This document shows positions 1 to 8,717 of a stretch of DNA of 64,000 nucleotides, piece after piece. Each line of letters begins with the position of its first letter. The stretch's first letter is position 1. The notes below the pieces were generated by a model. It was not told the DNA's origin and searched no databases. It saw nothing but the letters and a program-made list of their open reading frames with translations. Both the position numbers and the translations under genes were made by a program. The stretch comes from Tritrichomonas musculus (lineage: Eukaryota > Parabasalia > Tritrichomonadida > Tritrichomonadidae). The stretch lies in assembly GCA_039105265.1 (NCBI GenBank), contig JAPFFF010000013.1:992001-1056000 (forward strand). Reading direction: 5' to 3'.

Positions 1-314
1 CCACGTGCAAACTGTTCACTGATTTTAACTAGCTTATCTGTGACCGACCCCTTTGGCATGTGACTGAATATATTGGCACCTGCTGTAGTGATCGCACCTA
101 ACGTTGGATTGAATGCTGTTGCAAATGGTGTGATAGCATGTAATATATTGCCAACTGCTTTAGGATTGTTCATAGCATAGTTCTTTGCACCAATCAACCC
201 CTTCTTAGTGGCACTCCATATGTGGTGAGCTGCATTCTTTGCAGCAGTCAATCCTTGATGGACATCGCTTTTCAATCTGTTCCATCCACTGGTAATGAAA
301 TTTTTGAATCCCAT
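1..314 (-). CDS. Maverick small protein, C-terminus beyond the window edge
   Basis: An ATG at 312-314 (minus strand) opens a frame without stops for 104 codons to the left edge. It begins MGFKNFITSGWNRLKSDVHQ and is alanine-rich and weakly amphipathic, with a basic first third and a more hydrophobic segment at about residues 55-80. I do not recognise a family. It sits 12 bases beyond the stop of the packaging ATPase on the same strand, so it belongs to the Maverick. In adenoviruses and Polintons small amphipathic proteins of this kind can be minor capsid or membrane-active proteins; that is only an analogy here. The C-terminus is outside the window. Confidence 0.6.
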   Translation of the reverse strand, partial: MGFKNFITSGWNRLKSDVHQGLTAAKNAAHHIWSATKKGLIGAKNYAMNNPKAVGNILHAITPFATAFNPTLGAITTAGANIFSHMPKGSVTDKLVKISEQFAR

Positions 315-326
315 GTTTGTAATTCA

Positions 327-1190
327 TTAAACTTCAAAGTGTGATTGATTGGCTGTGATATTGATTATGAATTTATCATGCTGACCTTTATGATTGAGGT
401 ATGCTTCTGTAGTTGATTTAATGTCAAGATTGTTAGGTGTTTGCTGTAGCATTGATGTGAAATCCTCTTTACTGAAGCCACTATAGCATATGATGTCAGT
501 AGCTAAACGTTTAACGTTGAGATGAACGAATCGAAGTGTTTGCACTGCTATGATACAGGTTAAGTTGTAGTGACGTGTCTTAGTTAGTAAACGACATAGT
601 TCACTGTTGCCATTCTTAAGTAGTGGTGATCCAGCTGCATCATCAAGTACTAGTAATGTGTTGTATGGGTATGAAGCTGTTTGATATTTAACTAGCTTAT
701 TTGCTATGTATGCAATCCTATCTTCAATCTCACTTAATGAATGCTTTGAAATGATTCTTGCCATCTCCTCATTGGTGTCAACCATTTTTGATAACACATG
801 TTTAACCATAGCATAGTACTTGAGCTTGCGTTTGAGATGACGCTTGAGATATGGCAATAGATGTTCTTCTTTGATGTATTCAATGGGTGTCTTAACGTTT
901 TTGGATAGTACTTCAGCTGTCTTATCAAGTTTGCCCGACGTTGAACAGAAGATGATCTTACTATAGTATGGCTTAGCGAATAGTCGTTCAGTTATCATGA
1001 TGTGTGACCATATCCAGAATGATTTACCAGCGCCCATCTTACCAATTAAAAAGTAGATACCATTTGATGAGAATGGATACTCTTCACTTAGTGGTTTAAT
1101 CAATGCCATCTCAATATCACGTTGGTTTTTACGTAACGACTCTTGAATAAGATGTTTAACTTCATTCATAACGTTTTTATGTTGACTCAT
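327..1190 (-). CDS. Maverick genome-packaging ATPase (FtsK/HerA, A32-like)
   Basis: This 287-residue P-loop ATPase has a clear Walker A motif, GKMGAGKS (residues 50-57), preceded by a hydrophobic strand (GIYFLI), and a Walker B strand, LLVLDDAAG (residues 179-187). About 127 residues separate the two, as in the A32-like packaging ATPases of Mavericks and large DNA viruses. A basic, lysine-rich segment (residues 110-135) lies between them. Known role in the family: ATP-driven translocation of element DNA into a capsid. The gene starts 6 bases beyond the integrase stop and is followed by the partial small protein. The frame is intact and both motifs are complete. Confidence 0.85.
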   Translation of the reverse strand: MSQHKNVMNEVKHLIQESLRKNQRDIEMALIKPLSEEYPFSSNGIYFLIGKMGAGKSFWIWSHIMITERLFAKPYYSKIIFCSTSGKLDKTAEVLSKNVKTPIEYIKEEHLLPYLKRHLKRKLKYYAMVKHVLSKMVDTNEEMARIISKHSLSEIEDRIAYIANKLVKYQTASYPYNTLLVLDDAAGSPLLKNGNSELCRLLTKTRHYNLTCIIAVQTLRFVHLNVKRLATDIICYSGFSKEDFTSMLQQTPNNLDIKSTTEAYLNHKGQHDKFIINITANQSHFEV

Positions 1191-1196
1191 TTGATA

Positions 1197-2294
1197 TTAG
1201 ATGAACTTCTTAATGTGATCTGGTATGGTCTTACGTTTAAGCCAGTACTGTCGTTCCATTGTTGAGAGCTTAGTTGGATGACCTTCACGCATGTTCTTAG
1301 ATGTGATAGTGTCTTTCATTGTTGAACCATTGCCTAGATCATATATGATATGGTATGTGTCTTTTGATTTGTTATATGATGTGATTGATTTAACCACACC
1401 ACGTTTGCCATCATCAAGTGTGGTTGCTAATGGAATGTTGTTAGCTGCTTTAACGAGTTTGTAACCTGGCATTGTATTGACAGATCCATCTGTAGATCGT
1501 ATCAAGAATTGGTTACCATCATTAGAATCAACTGTGTATGCAACTTTAGATAGGTTCGAACGATGTTTAACGAATGGATTTGCATCAAACACTATCCTAA
1601 CTCTGTCACCTGGTTTGAAATCATATGGATTAACTTGATGTTCCATCTCATGTATGTATGTTAACTCGTCATCTTGAGTGATATCATTGGGTGACTTGTT
1701 ATGTAGTGAACCATGTGGCATGTCATTGTACGAGTCAACTATCTGTAGTACACTTAGCTTTGGTTGATTGAATCGCATATCACGTATTGTTCTCATGAAG
1801 CGGTTGATAATACCAAGCTTGTTATGATCGTTATCGGTTGTGGTTGTATATATGATGTTATGTTGTTGCATGAAGTCAATCACTGTGTTGGACAAATAAG
1901 CAGCATCCTCATCTGACATAATGGCTCTGCATTGAGGTTCAACTTTGATGAACTCATTAAGTGCTCTATGTATTTCATTAGCACCCTTACCATGTATCAT
2001 ATAAGCATATGCTTTACGTGTGTTGATGTTGATTAGTATTAAGTAGTTAGGTTGGCCTGCTGCTTTATGATCAATGAACGTGTCCATTTGAAATGCATGT
2101 GGTAGCTTCGAATATATATGCATGAACTTAGGTTTGGGCTTACGTTGATCGTGTACAACCATTGTGTTGAGATAGTGTTTAGCTTCATCATCAGTGAAAC
2201 CATAACGATTGGCTATGCGTTTGAACTTAGGTAGGGACTTGGTGGGATACTTAGCATAGACTTCATCAATGGTATTGAACTTAACCCTTGACAT
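1197..2294 (-). CDS. Maverick retrovirus-like (DDE) integrase with an altered third catalytic residue
   Basis: This 365-residue protein has the rve-type RNase H fold. D71 lies in FQMDTFID at the first strand, D128 in MSDEDAAYL, and the third position falls in LGIINRFMRTIRDM. The residue at the glutamate position, exactly 35 residues after D128, is N164, so the triad reads D-D(35)N and not D-D(35)E. A basic N-terminal region (1-65) precedes the core. A C-terminal beta-rich segment (about 223-285, FKPGDRVRIVFDANP) resembles the SH3/chromo-like tail of Maverick and Ty3-type integrases. Family role: joining of element ends to target DNA. The frame is intact, but catalysis is doubtful because of N164. 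Confidence 0.88.
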   Translation of the reverse strand: MSRVKFNTIDEVYAKYPTKSLPKFKRIANRYGFTDDEAKHYLNTMVVHDQRKPKPKFMHIYSKLPHAFQMDTFIDHKAAGQPNYLILININTRKAYAYMIHGKGANEIHRALNEFIKVEPQCRAIMSDEDAAYLSNTVIDFMQQHNIIYTTTTDNDHNKLGIINRFMRTIRDMRFNQPKLSVLQIVDSYNDMPHGSLHNKSPNDITQDDELTYIHEMEHQVNPYDFKPGDRVRIVFDANPFVKHRSNLSKVAYTVDSNDGNQFLIRSTDGSVNTMPGYKLVKAANNIPLATTLDDGKRGVVKSITSYNKSKDTYHIIYDLGNGSTMKDTITSKNMREGHPTKLSTMERQYWLKRKTIPDHIKKFI

Positions 2295-2320
2295 TTGTTC
2301 AATGCAAAGTAAAAATGTTA

Positions 2321-3577
2321 TTAACTATATATTAACTTACGATTCTGCAATAGTACTACATCCATTGTAAACATAAAGAAGTCTTCAAATGCAACTGGAA
2401 TATTTATTTCATTTCTATCGTAGAGTTCAATCCAGAACTTATCATCATTGTCATTCAATTTATAGTATTTGATTGGGGTGTATGCTTCATTAGTTCTTCC
2501 AATGAGGTTATGATTGGATTGAGATGCAAATGATGCTGCTACTTCACATTGTGAGTTGGTTAGTATGTGTTTGAACATTAATTCACGATGGAACTTAGTT
2601 ATATGACGAATGCTATTACGATATGGGTTGTTATCGCCAATATGAAAGTAACACGCAGTATCAAACTCAAATCTATCATTAACTGTATTATCATCGTATA
2701 TATTAAGATCCAATTCACCTTGATTGACTGCAGCATAAGGTAAAGGTTCATCATTATCATCATCCCACGTATAGAATTTCTTATAGGTTGCATCATTATT
2801 ATCAGCTGTCATCATGAAATCAACATAGTATTCATCATATTCATTCTGAGCTGACGCGAATGTAAGCGAAGTAGTATCACCTATTTCAACCATTACATCA
2901 ATGTCATTAATAATATATTCGCCTTTAGCATCAATATTAATATGGAATGGTATATCATTTCGTAAGCACATGAGATAGTAGTTATTTTTATCTTCATCTA
3001 ATTGTTCATATGCCGCTATCTTATCATCATTAGATTGGTCTGAATCATATATGTCACTAAGAAGTTTGTTATAAATATTTTCTTGTTTAACAGTATCACG
3101 TATATCTTTTATGAAATCGTTGATATCGTCAAATATATCATTCATATATTGAATTCTAAACACTTTACAATCTTCCCTTTCCATACGATTGACTACATCT
3201 TGAATCTGTTCATCAGTCATATCATCAATTTTATATTCCAAACCTTTAGCCAGCTCATTAAATTTATCTCGTTTGTACTTACGAATATACAATACGAATT
3301 CTAATTGCATGCATTGTCTTATGCTGATCCTCATGTTACGTACGCCAATTATCTTCTCACCTACATCAGATGTCCTCCACTCAGGTGGGTAGTTAAAATA
3401 GATTCGATTGAAATGTTCAATGCCATTACGAAAGTAATCTTTATGTCCATCTTCATCTTTGGTTGTTATTGCATCCGTAACAGAGTTATACACCGTTTCA
3501 ATTGGTAATGGTATTGATTCATCTGGTTTTGCATCACGTCTATATGACATTTGATGTTGTTTAAACACATGTACCAC
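2321..3577 (-). CDS. Maverick element protein, function unknown (possible minor capsid protein)
   Basis: This 418-residue, very acidic protein is rich in Asp, Asn and Tyr. It opens 92 bases from the next element gene and ends 26 bases before the integrase start, on the same strand, so it is part of the Maverick. Residues 45-110 contain a Trp/Tyr/Pro-rich segment (FNRIYFNYPPEWRTSDVG). The last 40 residues alternate hydrophobic and polar residues (FWIELYDRNEINIPV, then FFMFTMDVVLLQ), which looks like closing beta-strands. That is compatible with a jelly-roll (penton-like) protein of Polintons, but this is inference from strand pattern and gene position only. No enzyme motif is visible. Confidence 0.7.
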   Translation of the reverse strand: MVHVFKQHQMSYRRDAKPDESIPLPIETVYNSVTDAITTKDEDGHKDYFRNGIEHFNRIYFNYPPEWRTSDVGEKIIGVRNMRISIRQCMQLEFVLYIRKYKRDKFNELAKGLEYKIDDMTDEQIQDVVNRMEREDCKVFRIQYMNDIFDDINDFIKDIRDTVKQENIYNKLLSDIYDSDQSNDDKIAAYEQLDEDKNNYYLMCLRNDIPFHINIDAKGEYIINDIDVMVEIGDTTSLTFASAQNEYDEYYVDFMMTADNNDATYKKFYTWDDDNDEPLPYAAVNQGELDLNIYDDNTVNDRFEFDTACYFHIGDNNPYRNSIRHITKFHRELMFKHILTNSQCEVAASFASQSNHNLIGRTNEAYTPIKYYKLNDNDDKFWIELYDRNEINIPVAFEDFFMFTMDVVLLQNRKLIYS

Positions 3578-3669
3578 ATTATGTGAAGCGTTGATGTGGT
3601 GTAATAAATAGGCACGCTAAAAATATATGTTGATATATTGGTGGGTGTGTTTTGAAATGAAAAATAACG

Positions 3670-3993
3670 TTACTTCATTTTAGGTAATATAATCTTAGTC
3701 ATATTCGCAGTTCGTTTTAATAGCCTATCACTAATATACAAAGCATCATGTTTGTTATCATCGGATATCAAGTTGTATTTTTTACCTGGTGTTAAGTACG
3801 TTCCCACGCCATATTCATAAGACGAGAACCTATATACACGTCTAGTGCTAGGACTGAAGAAATATAATCGTCTATGAAACGTATGATTACCATGCGAGAT
3901 GATTCGTTTGATATCAGGTGGGAATATATACTCTTCAATTGGATCACACTCGAAGTCAGCTTCATGTTCATAGTAACCAGTTGACATTTGCAT
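3670..3993 (-). CDS. Maverick small protein, function unknown
   Basis: This 107-residue frame begins MQMSTGYYEHEADFECDPIE and ends in a basic stretch (KRTANMTKIILPKMK). The middle contains several Arg, Tyr and Phe residues (RRLYFFSPSTRRVYRFSSYEY). It has the same strand and codon use as the other element genes and is the one nearest the presumed terminus. I do not recognise it. With an acidic start and basic end, it could be a small DNA-binding or structural protein, but nothing decides this. Confidence 0.55.
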   Translation of the reverse strand: MQMSTGYYEHEADFECDPIEEYIFPPDIKRIISHGNHTFHRRLYFFSPSTRRVYRFSSYEYGVGTYLTPGKKYNLISDDNKHDALYISDRLLKRTANMTKIILPKMK

Positions 3994-4105
3994 GGTAAAT
4001 AAAAATAAGATGAAATAAAAAAGTATGGTTGCTATAATAGGTTGTATCTTAAGTTAGGTCGTGATTTTGACTGAGTTGTTGTGTTGTGAGAGGGTGTTAC
4101 AACTT

Positions 4106-4144
4106 TAAGCAGGGTGAAGTGACGTAGTCGCGGAACCCTGCTTA
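4106..4144. other. Hairpin: 10-bp perfect stem near the presumed Maverick end
   Basis: The arm TAAGCAGGGT (4106-4115) is complementary to ACCCTGCTTA (4135-4144), with a 19-base loop that is GC-rich for this region. It sits about 110 bases beyond the outermost Maverick gene, at the point where the sequence changes to strongly AT-rich DNA. It could mark or lie inside the terminal inverted repeat. Confidence 0.6.
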
Positions 4145-4734
4145 GCATAAGTAGTTTCTATATCATTCAATATTATAGTATTGAAAGATCTTTCTATCTG
4201 ATTACATAGTACTGCTAGTGTTCTTTCATTTGAAATGAGGTTGTCAAAAAACTGATCAAATTACAATTCTATTATTTATAAGAATAATGATTAATGCTAT
4301 AAATTTTCCATGCACTAGTTTTTAATTCATGATTAATTAGTATATAATTAGTTATTTTCATGAAAAACATATAAGTTAAATGCAACATAATAAGGTGAAA
4401 ACCAAAATATTCACCATATAAATTGACCTTTTTTAATCGTTTATAATTTAAAAATCAAAATTTTAATTTAAAAAACAAAAATTTTAGTTTATTGATTATA
4501 AAATAGATGATGATATTGATTTACATACATAATGTATTGAGAGATAATTTAAATTTCAAAATAATTGAGGCTGTTTTGTGAATATCGATCTCGATATTGA
4601 GTTGGCTATGATAATTTTCAAATGAAAATTTTAATCTTGAGCTTCTTGTCAGTATATTGAGTCGAATAAAGATAATATTGAGATGGATGATAAGAATTTG
4701 AGATGATTCAGTAAATAATAATCTGAGGAGAACA
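4145..4734. other. AT-rich non-coding DNA between the hairpin and the minisatellite
   Basis: There is no open frame of useful length on either strand. From about 4560 the sequence repeats words such as ATCGATCTCGATATTGAG and TTGAG, which lead into the minisatellite. I see nothing else. Confidence 0.5.
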
Positions 4735-5350
4735 TTGAGCGAATTGTGGGAATCTTAAGCTGTTTGTGGGATCTTGAGCTAATTGTAGGAATCATGAGCG
4801 AATTGTTGGGAATCTTGTGCCGTTCGTAAGAATCTTGAGCTGTTTGTAGGAATATTGAGCTGTTTGTAGGAATACTGAGCTGTTTGTAGGAATATTGAGC
4901 TGTTTGTAGGAATATTGAGCTGTTCGTAGGAATCTTTGAGCTGTTCGTAGGAACCTTTGAACTGGTCGTAGGAATACTGAGCTGTTCGTAGGAATCTTTG
5001 AGCTGTTTGTAGGAATCTTTAAGCTGTTCGTAGGAATCTTTGAGCTGTTCGTAGGAATCTTTGAGCTGTTCGTAGGAATCTTGAATCGTTTGTAAGAATA
5101 CTGAGCTGTTCGTAGGAATATTGAGCTGTTTGTAGGAATATTGAGCTGTTCGTAGGAATCTTTGAGCTGTTCATAGGAATCTTTGAACTGGTCGTAGGAA
5201 TATTGAGCTGTTTGTAGGAATCTTTGAGCTGTTTGTAGGAATCTTGAATCGTTTGTAAGAATCTTGAGCGAATTGTTAAGAAACTTGAGTTAATTGCGGG
5301 AACCTTAAGCTAGTTATTGGGAACTTTGAGCTAATTACAAAAATATTGAG
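4735..5350. repeat. Minisatellite, 20-21 bp unit, roughly 29 degenerate copies
   Basis: The unit is close to GAGCTGTTCGTAGGAATCTT. Copies differ at a few positions (TTC/TTT in CTGTTCGT, AAT-ATT or AAT-CTTT spacers of 20 or 21 bases). They are best conserved at 4840-5260 and fade at both edges into GAGCGAATTG and GAGCTAATTA variants. Units abut without spacers. The mixed 20/21-bp period breaks any reading frame, so this is not a coding repeat. It lies between the Maverick genes and the first host gene and may belong to the Maverick terminal repeat. Confidence 0.9.
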
Positions 5351-6218
5351 ATGGAGATGAGGATATAGGGATCAAATTTTGAATTTTGGCACTTTTGTGA
5401 TGGCTATTGTAAAAATGAAAATTAATCAAATAAAACACAATGAAATGGAGTGGTGCTTAATTATACATTTTTTCAAATTATAATATGTTTCTAAATTATA
5501 AATAAATCAAAAAAATTAAAAATCAAATTAAAACCATTAAGATAATCAATGAAAAAAACAATTCAATGATGACAAAACATATTTGATAGCAAATCTTCTA
5601 TTTATTTTTAATTTTAATCGACCATTTATAAGTGTCAAAAAAATCCCCGCAAAATTGAATGCACGATATGGTTGATATGGGTATTTTACACCTTAAAAAA
5701 AATAAAACATTTCATTTAATATGATTTATCCTAAAAATATTAATTTTTGGTATGATTTTGTCTTCATATATCTGTATTTGTAACAAATTCATATGTAGAA
5801 TACTTTAAAATCAAGAATTTTTGTATTTTTACTAATTTTTAGATTGATTATTATATTTATTTTTTTCAAATATTTCATCAAAAATTTGAATTTAATTTTG
5901 AATTTAATAATTATTGTAAATTGTTAATTAAAACATTCAAAATAGCAATATTGTGTATATTAAATTGATTCTTGTATATACATGTAATTTATTTTGGCTG
6001 CATTTACTTAAAAATTTTGGTAAACTAACGATAAACTATTTCAATAATATAGCAATTGAATAAATTGAAAATTTGATTAAATTAGATCATTAATTATTCA
6101 AAATATTGAATATAATAAAATAATTTTGAAATCATAAAAAAATAAATTAATTCAATTTTTGAATAGTTTGTAATAAAACTTTATTTTTCTAATGATAAAA
6201 GAATAACTCTTCTCTACA
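5351..6218. other. Gene-free AT-rich DNA
   Basis: Long A and T runs only; no frame, repeat or RNA gene seen on either strand. Confidence 0.6.
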
Positions 6219-6226
6219 TCATTTTA
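6219..6226 (+). promoter_or_regulatory. Initiator-like element of the first PITP gene
   Basis: TCATTTTA, with the A at 6221, lies 22 bases before the ATG at 6243. It fits the trichomonad initiator pattern TCA(C/T)(T/A). Confidence 0.4.
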
Positions 6227-6242
6227 TTTTTTTAAACAGGCT

Positions 6243-7043
6243 ATGAAGATCATTGAATATCGTATTTTTGTTCCAATGAAACTTCAATATTGCCAAGCTG
6301 CGTCAGACTACTCAGTTACACGTCAAATGAAGGAATATACTGGAGGTGGAGATGGATTTGAAATTGTAGAAACCCAGAATTATGTTGAAAATGGTTTACC
6401 AGGTCATTATGTTTATCGTATTTTTCATTGTAAAAATAAAATTCCATCAGCAATTCGTTGGTTCGTTCCAGAAAAATATGCACACATTCACGAGCATGAT
6501 CATAGTGCATTTCCACATTATGAAGGAAAGTATGTTATTCCAGCAATGGGAGACGATTTTATTTTACAGACAGTAACAAATCATATTGAATATGAAAAAG
6601 GGAAAGACATTCCTGATAATTTGAACCAATGGACAGATGATGAAATGAAGCAAAGAGAAGTTTACTACTTAGATATATTAGATGGACCATCTTCAAAAGG
6701 AAATGAACTTGATCTCCATGGTTTTTCATGCCCAGAAATCGAAATGAGCGAACTTGTTAGTCCATCAAAGAAAGCTAATGATCAAGAAATTCCTAATTGG
6801 GTTTCAAATTATGATGGCCCAATTACATTAATAATTAAAACCGTTAAATTTAACTTTAAATGGTATGGTGCACAAACATTAGTTGAAAAATTTGCTGGAA
6901 ACGTATGGTACCAAGTATATTTAGATTCGCATCGATCTATGATTAAATGGGCTCCTGAATGGTGTAATTTATCAAAAGATGAGATTTATGGCTTAGAAGA
7001 CGAAGCAAAAGATCAATTAAAAGAAAATAAATTTGATGTTTAA
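6243..7043 (+). CDS. Class I phosphatidylinositol transfer protein (PITP)
   Basis: This 266-residue protein is of normal length for a single START-like PITP domain. It has the family N-terminus (KIIEYRIFVPM), the GGGDGFEIVE segment after the second strand, HYVYRIFHCKNKIPSAIRW, the IHEHDHSAFPHYEGKYVIP region that lines the lipid pocket, and a conserved Trp/Phe-rich C-terminal part (FNFKWYGAQTLVEKFAGNVW). Known role: one-for-one exchange of phosphatidylinositol and phosphatidylcholine between membranes, feeding phosphoinositide signalling. There is no signal peptide or membrane segment, so it is cytosolic. The TAA stop is followed closely by AAATAAA. A diverged paralogue lies at 36060-36965 on the minus strand. 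Confidence 0.92.
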   Translation: MKIIEYRIFVPMKLQYCQAASDYSVTRQMKEYTGGGDGFEIVETQNYVENGLPGHYVYRIFHCKNKIPSAIRWFVPEKYAHIHEHDHSAFPHYEGKYVIPAMGDDFILQTVTNHIEYEKGKDIPDNLNQWTDDEMKQREVYYLDILDGPSSKGNELDLHGFSCPEIEMSELVSPSKKANDQEIPNWVSNYDGPITLIIKTVKFNFKWYGAQTLVEKFAGNVWYQVYLDSHRSMIKWAPEWCNLSKDEIYGLEDEAKDQLKENKFDV

Positions 7044-7189
7044 ATAAAATTGCATATGAATTTCAAAAAAAATTCTCTTTTTTTTTGTTTTAATTGTAAA
7101 TTTAAAAATGATTTTGAATGATGATAGAATAACTTATAAAAATCATATTCATAAACTTTTTTGAATTAATAAAAAATCCATTTCTTTGA

Positions 7190-8037
7190 GATTTGGAGTT
7201 AACAAGAAATAAACTATACTGGTCCATATGTATTCCTTTTCAACTGCCAAATATTATGCTGTCTTATGAAATAATATCAATTAGAATTTCATTGAAAGAT
7301 ATGATTTTCAATTTAATAAAAAACTATGAAAAATATTAAGAACATTGATGTCAAGTTTGTCATTCGTTAATTAAAGTTTCATAATTTCAATATTTTCTTT
7401 TTCAACAGCCAAATATAATGCTACTTTATAAATTGTTATTATATCCAAATTTCATTGAATGATATGATTTTGAATGTAATTGAAAGATATGATTTTGAAT
7501 TTCTTTGTTGTTTACATCAATGCATTTTGTTAATTGAATGCCAACAAATAAGTAGTCATATGACCATAAATCTCAAAATGATGACTTATTTACTTGTTCT
7601 TTTTGAATAAATACAAAACTATTATGTTTTAAGCTTTGAAAGAAGGTGTCATACTGCAATTGAACACCGTCTTGTAGACAATTGTTGAGAAAATAATCTG
7701 CAAATCCATTGTGATTGCATTTAATTGATTCCATGAAGCATTCCTCGTATGATTCCTCTTCTACTTTTTTCTCATCTTCGAGGAAATGAATGAGATCTGC
7801 ATTTTGGCATTGAATTTCATAAAGCAACAAAGAAGAAATTATTTTGACACCTCGCATCGACAAATATTCGATGATTTGAATCGATCCAAAGAACACCACG
7901 TACTTGAACAGCGTGACACCGCTTTCGCTGTTTTGGTTTTCTAGTTCTTTCTGCTTTTTGATTAGAAACGAGTTTGTTTCTTAGATTGACGGCTTGATTA
8001 GCGAGTTAAGCGGGAAGCTGCTTTGATTCACATGCGT
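7190..8037 (-). pseudogene. Broken ankyrin-repeat (DUF3447-type) gene fragment
   Basis: On the minus strand from about 8037 a frame reads residues typical of trichomonad ankyrin proteins (HVNQSSFPLNSLIKPSI), hits an in-frame TAA at about 7982, and continues in the same frame with a conserved stretch including SGVTLFKYVVFFGSIQIIEY to the stop at 7573. The apparent start at 7899 is a GTG inside this stretch, not a real start. Further along, at 7400-7440 and 7220-7260, more degenerate ankyrin pieces occur (ALYLAVEK, once interrupted by a stop). So this is one gene with at least one nonsense change, then decay. It was cut at about 8040, where a fragment of another gene begins on the other strand. 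Confidence 0.75.
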
Positions 8038-8040
8038 AAT

Positions 8041-8260
8041 GAAGAAATCGAACGACTTCTTTTATAATTATCAATGAACGGTTTGGAAGAAGAATCAGGA
8101 ATTCATTTAATGAATGAAACTAGTGATGAAATGAAAGATGTCAAAACAATTTCAAGAGTAACAATATTAAGTACATGAACAGAAAAACTTTTCAATCATA
8201 AAAAGCTGAATACAATTCCATCATCTCTGTTTCATACACAAGAAATTTAAGAATAACAAA
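8041..8260 (+). pseudogene. Internally deleted copy of the neighbouring TpLRR gene
   Basis: 8041-8214 matches 9861-10034 of the downstream gene almost base for base. It then jumps directly to the end of that gene (8215-8235 equals about 12228-12248) and jumps again to its 3' flank (ACAAGAAATTTAAG). The whole LRR array is therefore missing. The matching part has two nonsense changes relative to the intact gene: TTATAC to TTATAA, and ACATGC to ACATGA. The deletion joint lies in the recurrent word ATTCCATCATCT, consistent with recombination between short repeats. Confidence 0.9.
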
Positions 8261-8455
8261 TAATAGTTTTTACTTAAAAAAATCAATAAGATTTTCCAGT
8301 TACAATACATTAGTTGATAATTGATCAATTAAAAGACATATTCTTTATTATTATTATTTTGGTCAAGCGATGCCATCTTTATAATTTAAAATAAAAGTTT
8401 ATTATCAATCTCTAGTTTTTATATATATAAATAATATTATTAAAAATTCTGATTT
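8231..8455 (+). repeat. Duplicated 3' flank of the TpLRR gene (second copy 12313-12525)
   Basis: The word order matches between the two places: AGAATAACAAATAATAG, then AATCAATAAGATTTTCCAG, then AAAGTTTATTATCAATCTC followed by TAGTTTTTATATATATAAAT. Small insertions and substitutions lie between the words. The duplication that made the pseudogene therefore included at least 200 bases of downstream DNA. Confidence 0.85.
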
Positions 8456-8717
8456 TGAATGAATAATGATCGTTGAAAATTTTTATCTTTTGACTAATCT
8501 CTCAATTTATCATATAAAAAATAATTTTTAATTATCTTCATATTTAAAACTAATTATCGGTATTTAAAATAATAATATTAAAAATTCAACAAATATGTTT
8601 AATAATAACAGCTTTATGTTATCATGAATGATATAGAATAAGGATATATAAGAATATAAAAACAGTTTAATAAAAAGAAGGACCAAATAAATATAGAAAA
8701 ATGAATTATTTTTAAAA
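8456..8717. other. AT-rich spacer upstream of the TpLRR gene
   Basis: No frame or repeat seen; it holds the presumed promoter of the gene at 8718. Confidence 0.4.

Larger units (their letters stand above)
1..4144 (-). mobile_element. Maverick/Polinton element, one end (continues left of the window)
   Basis: Five open frames lie head to tail on the minus strand, with gaps of 6-92 bases. They include the Maverick hallmark pair, an integrase next to a packaging ATPase. Base composition is less AT-rich than the DNA to the right of about 4150. In Mavericks the integrase lies close to a terminus, so the element probably ends just right of 3993 and runs leftward out of the window. The right limit is an inference: I put it at the hairpin ending at 4144, but the minisatellite to 5350 could be part of a long terminal inverted repeat. 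DNA polymerase B, protease and major capsid genes would lie outside the window. Confidence 0.8.

Noticed and set aside
4735-5350. CRISPR-like array
   Set aside because: The units abut without unique spacers, vary in sequence and in length (20 or 21), and the genome is eukaryotic; it is a minisatellite.
7573-7899. A 108-residue gene
   Set aside because: Its start is a GTG inside a longer conserved ankyrin segment that continues upstream to an in-frame stop; it is part of a pseudogene.
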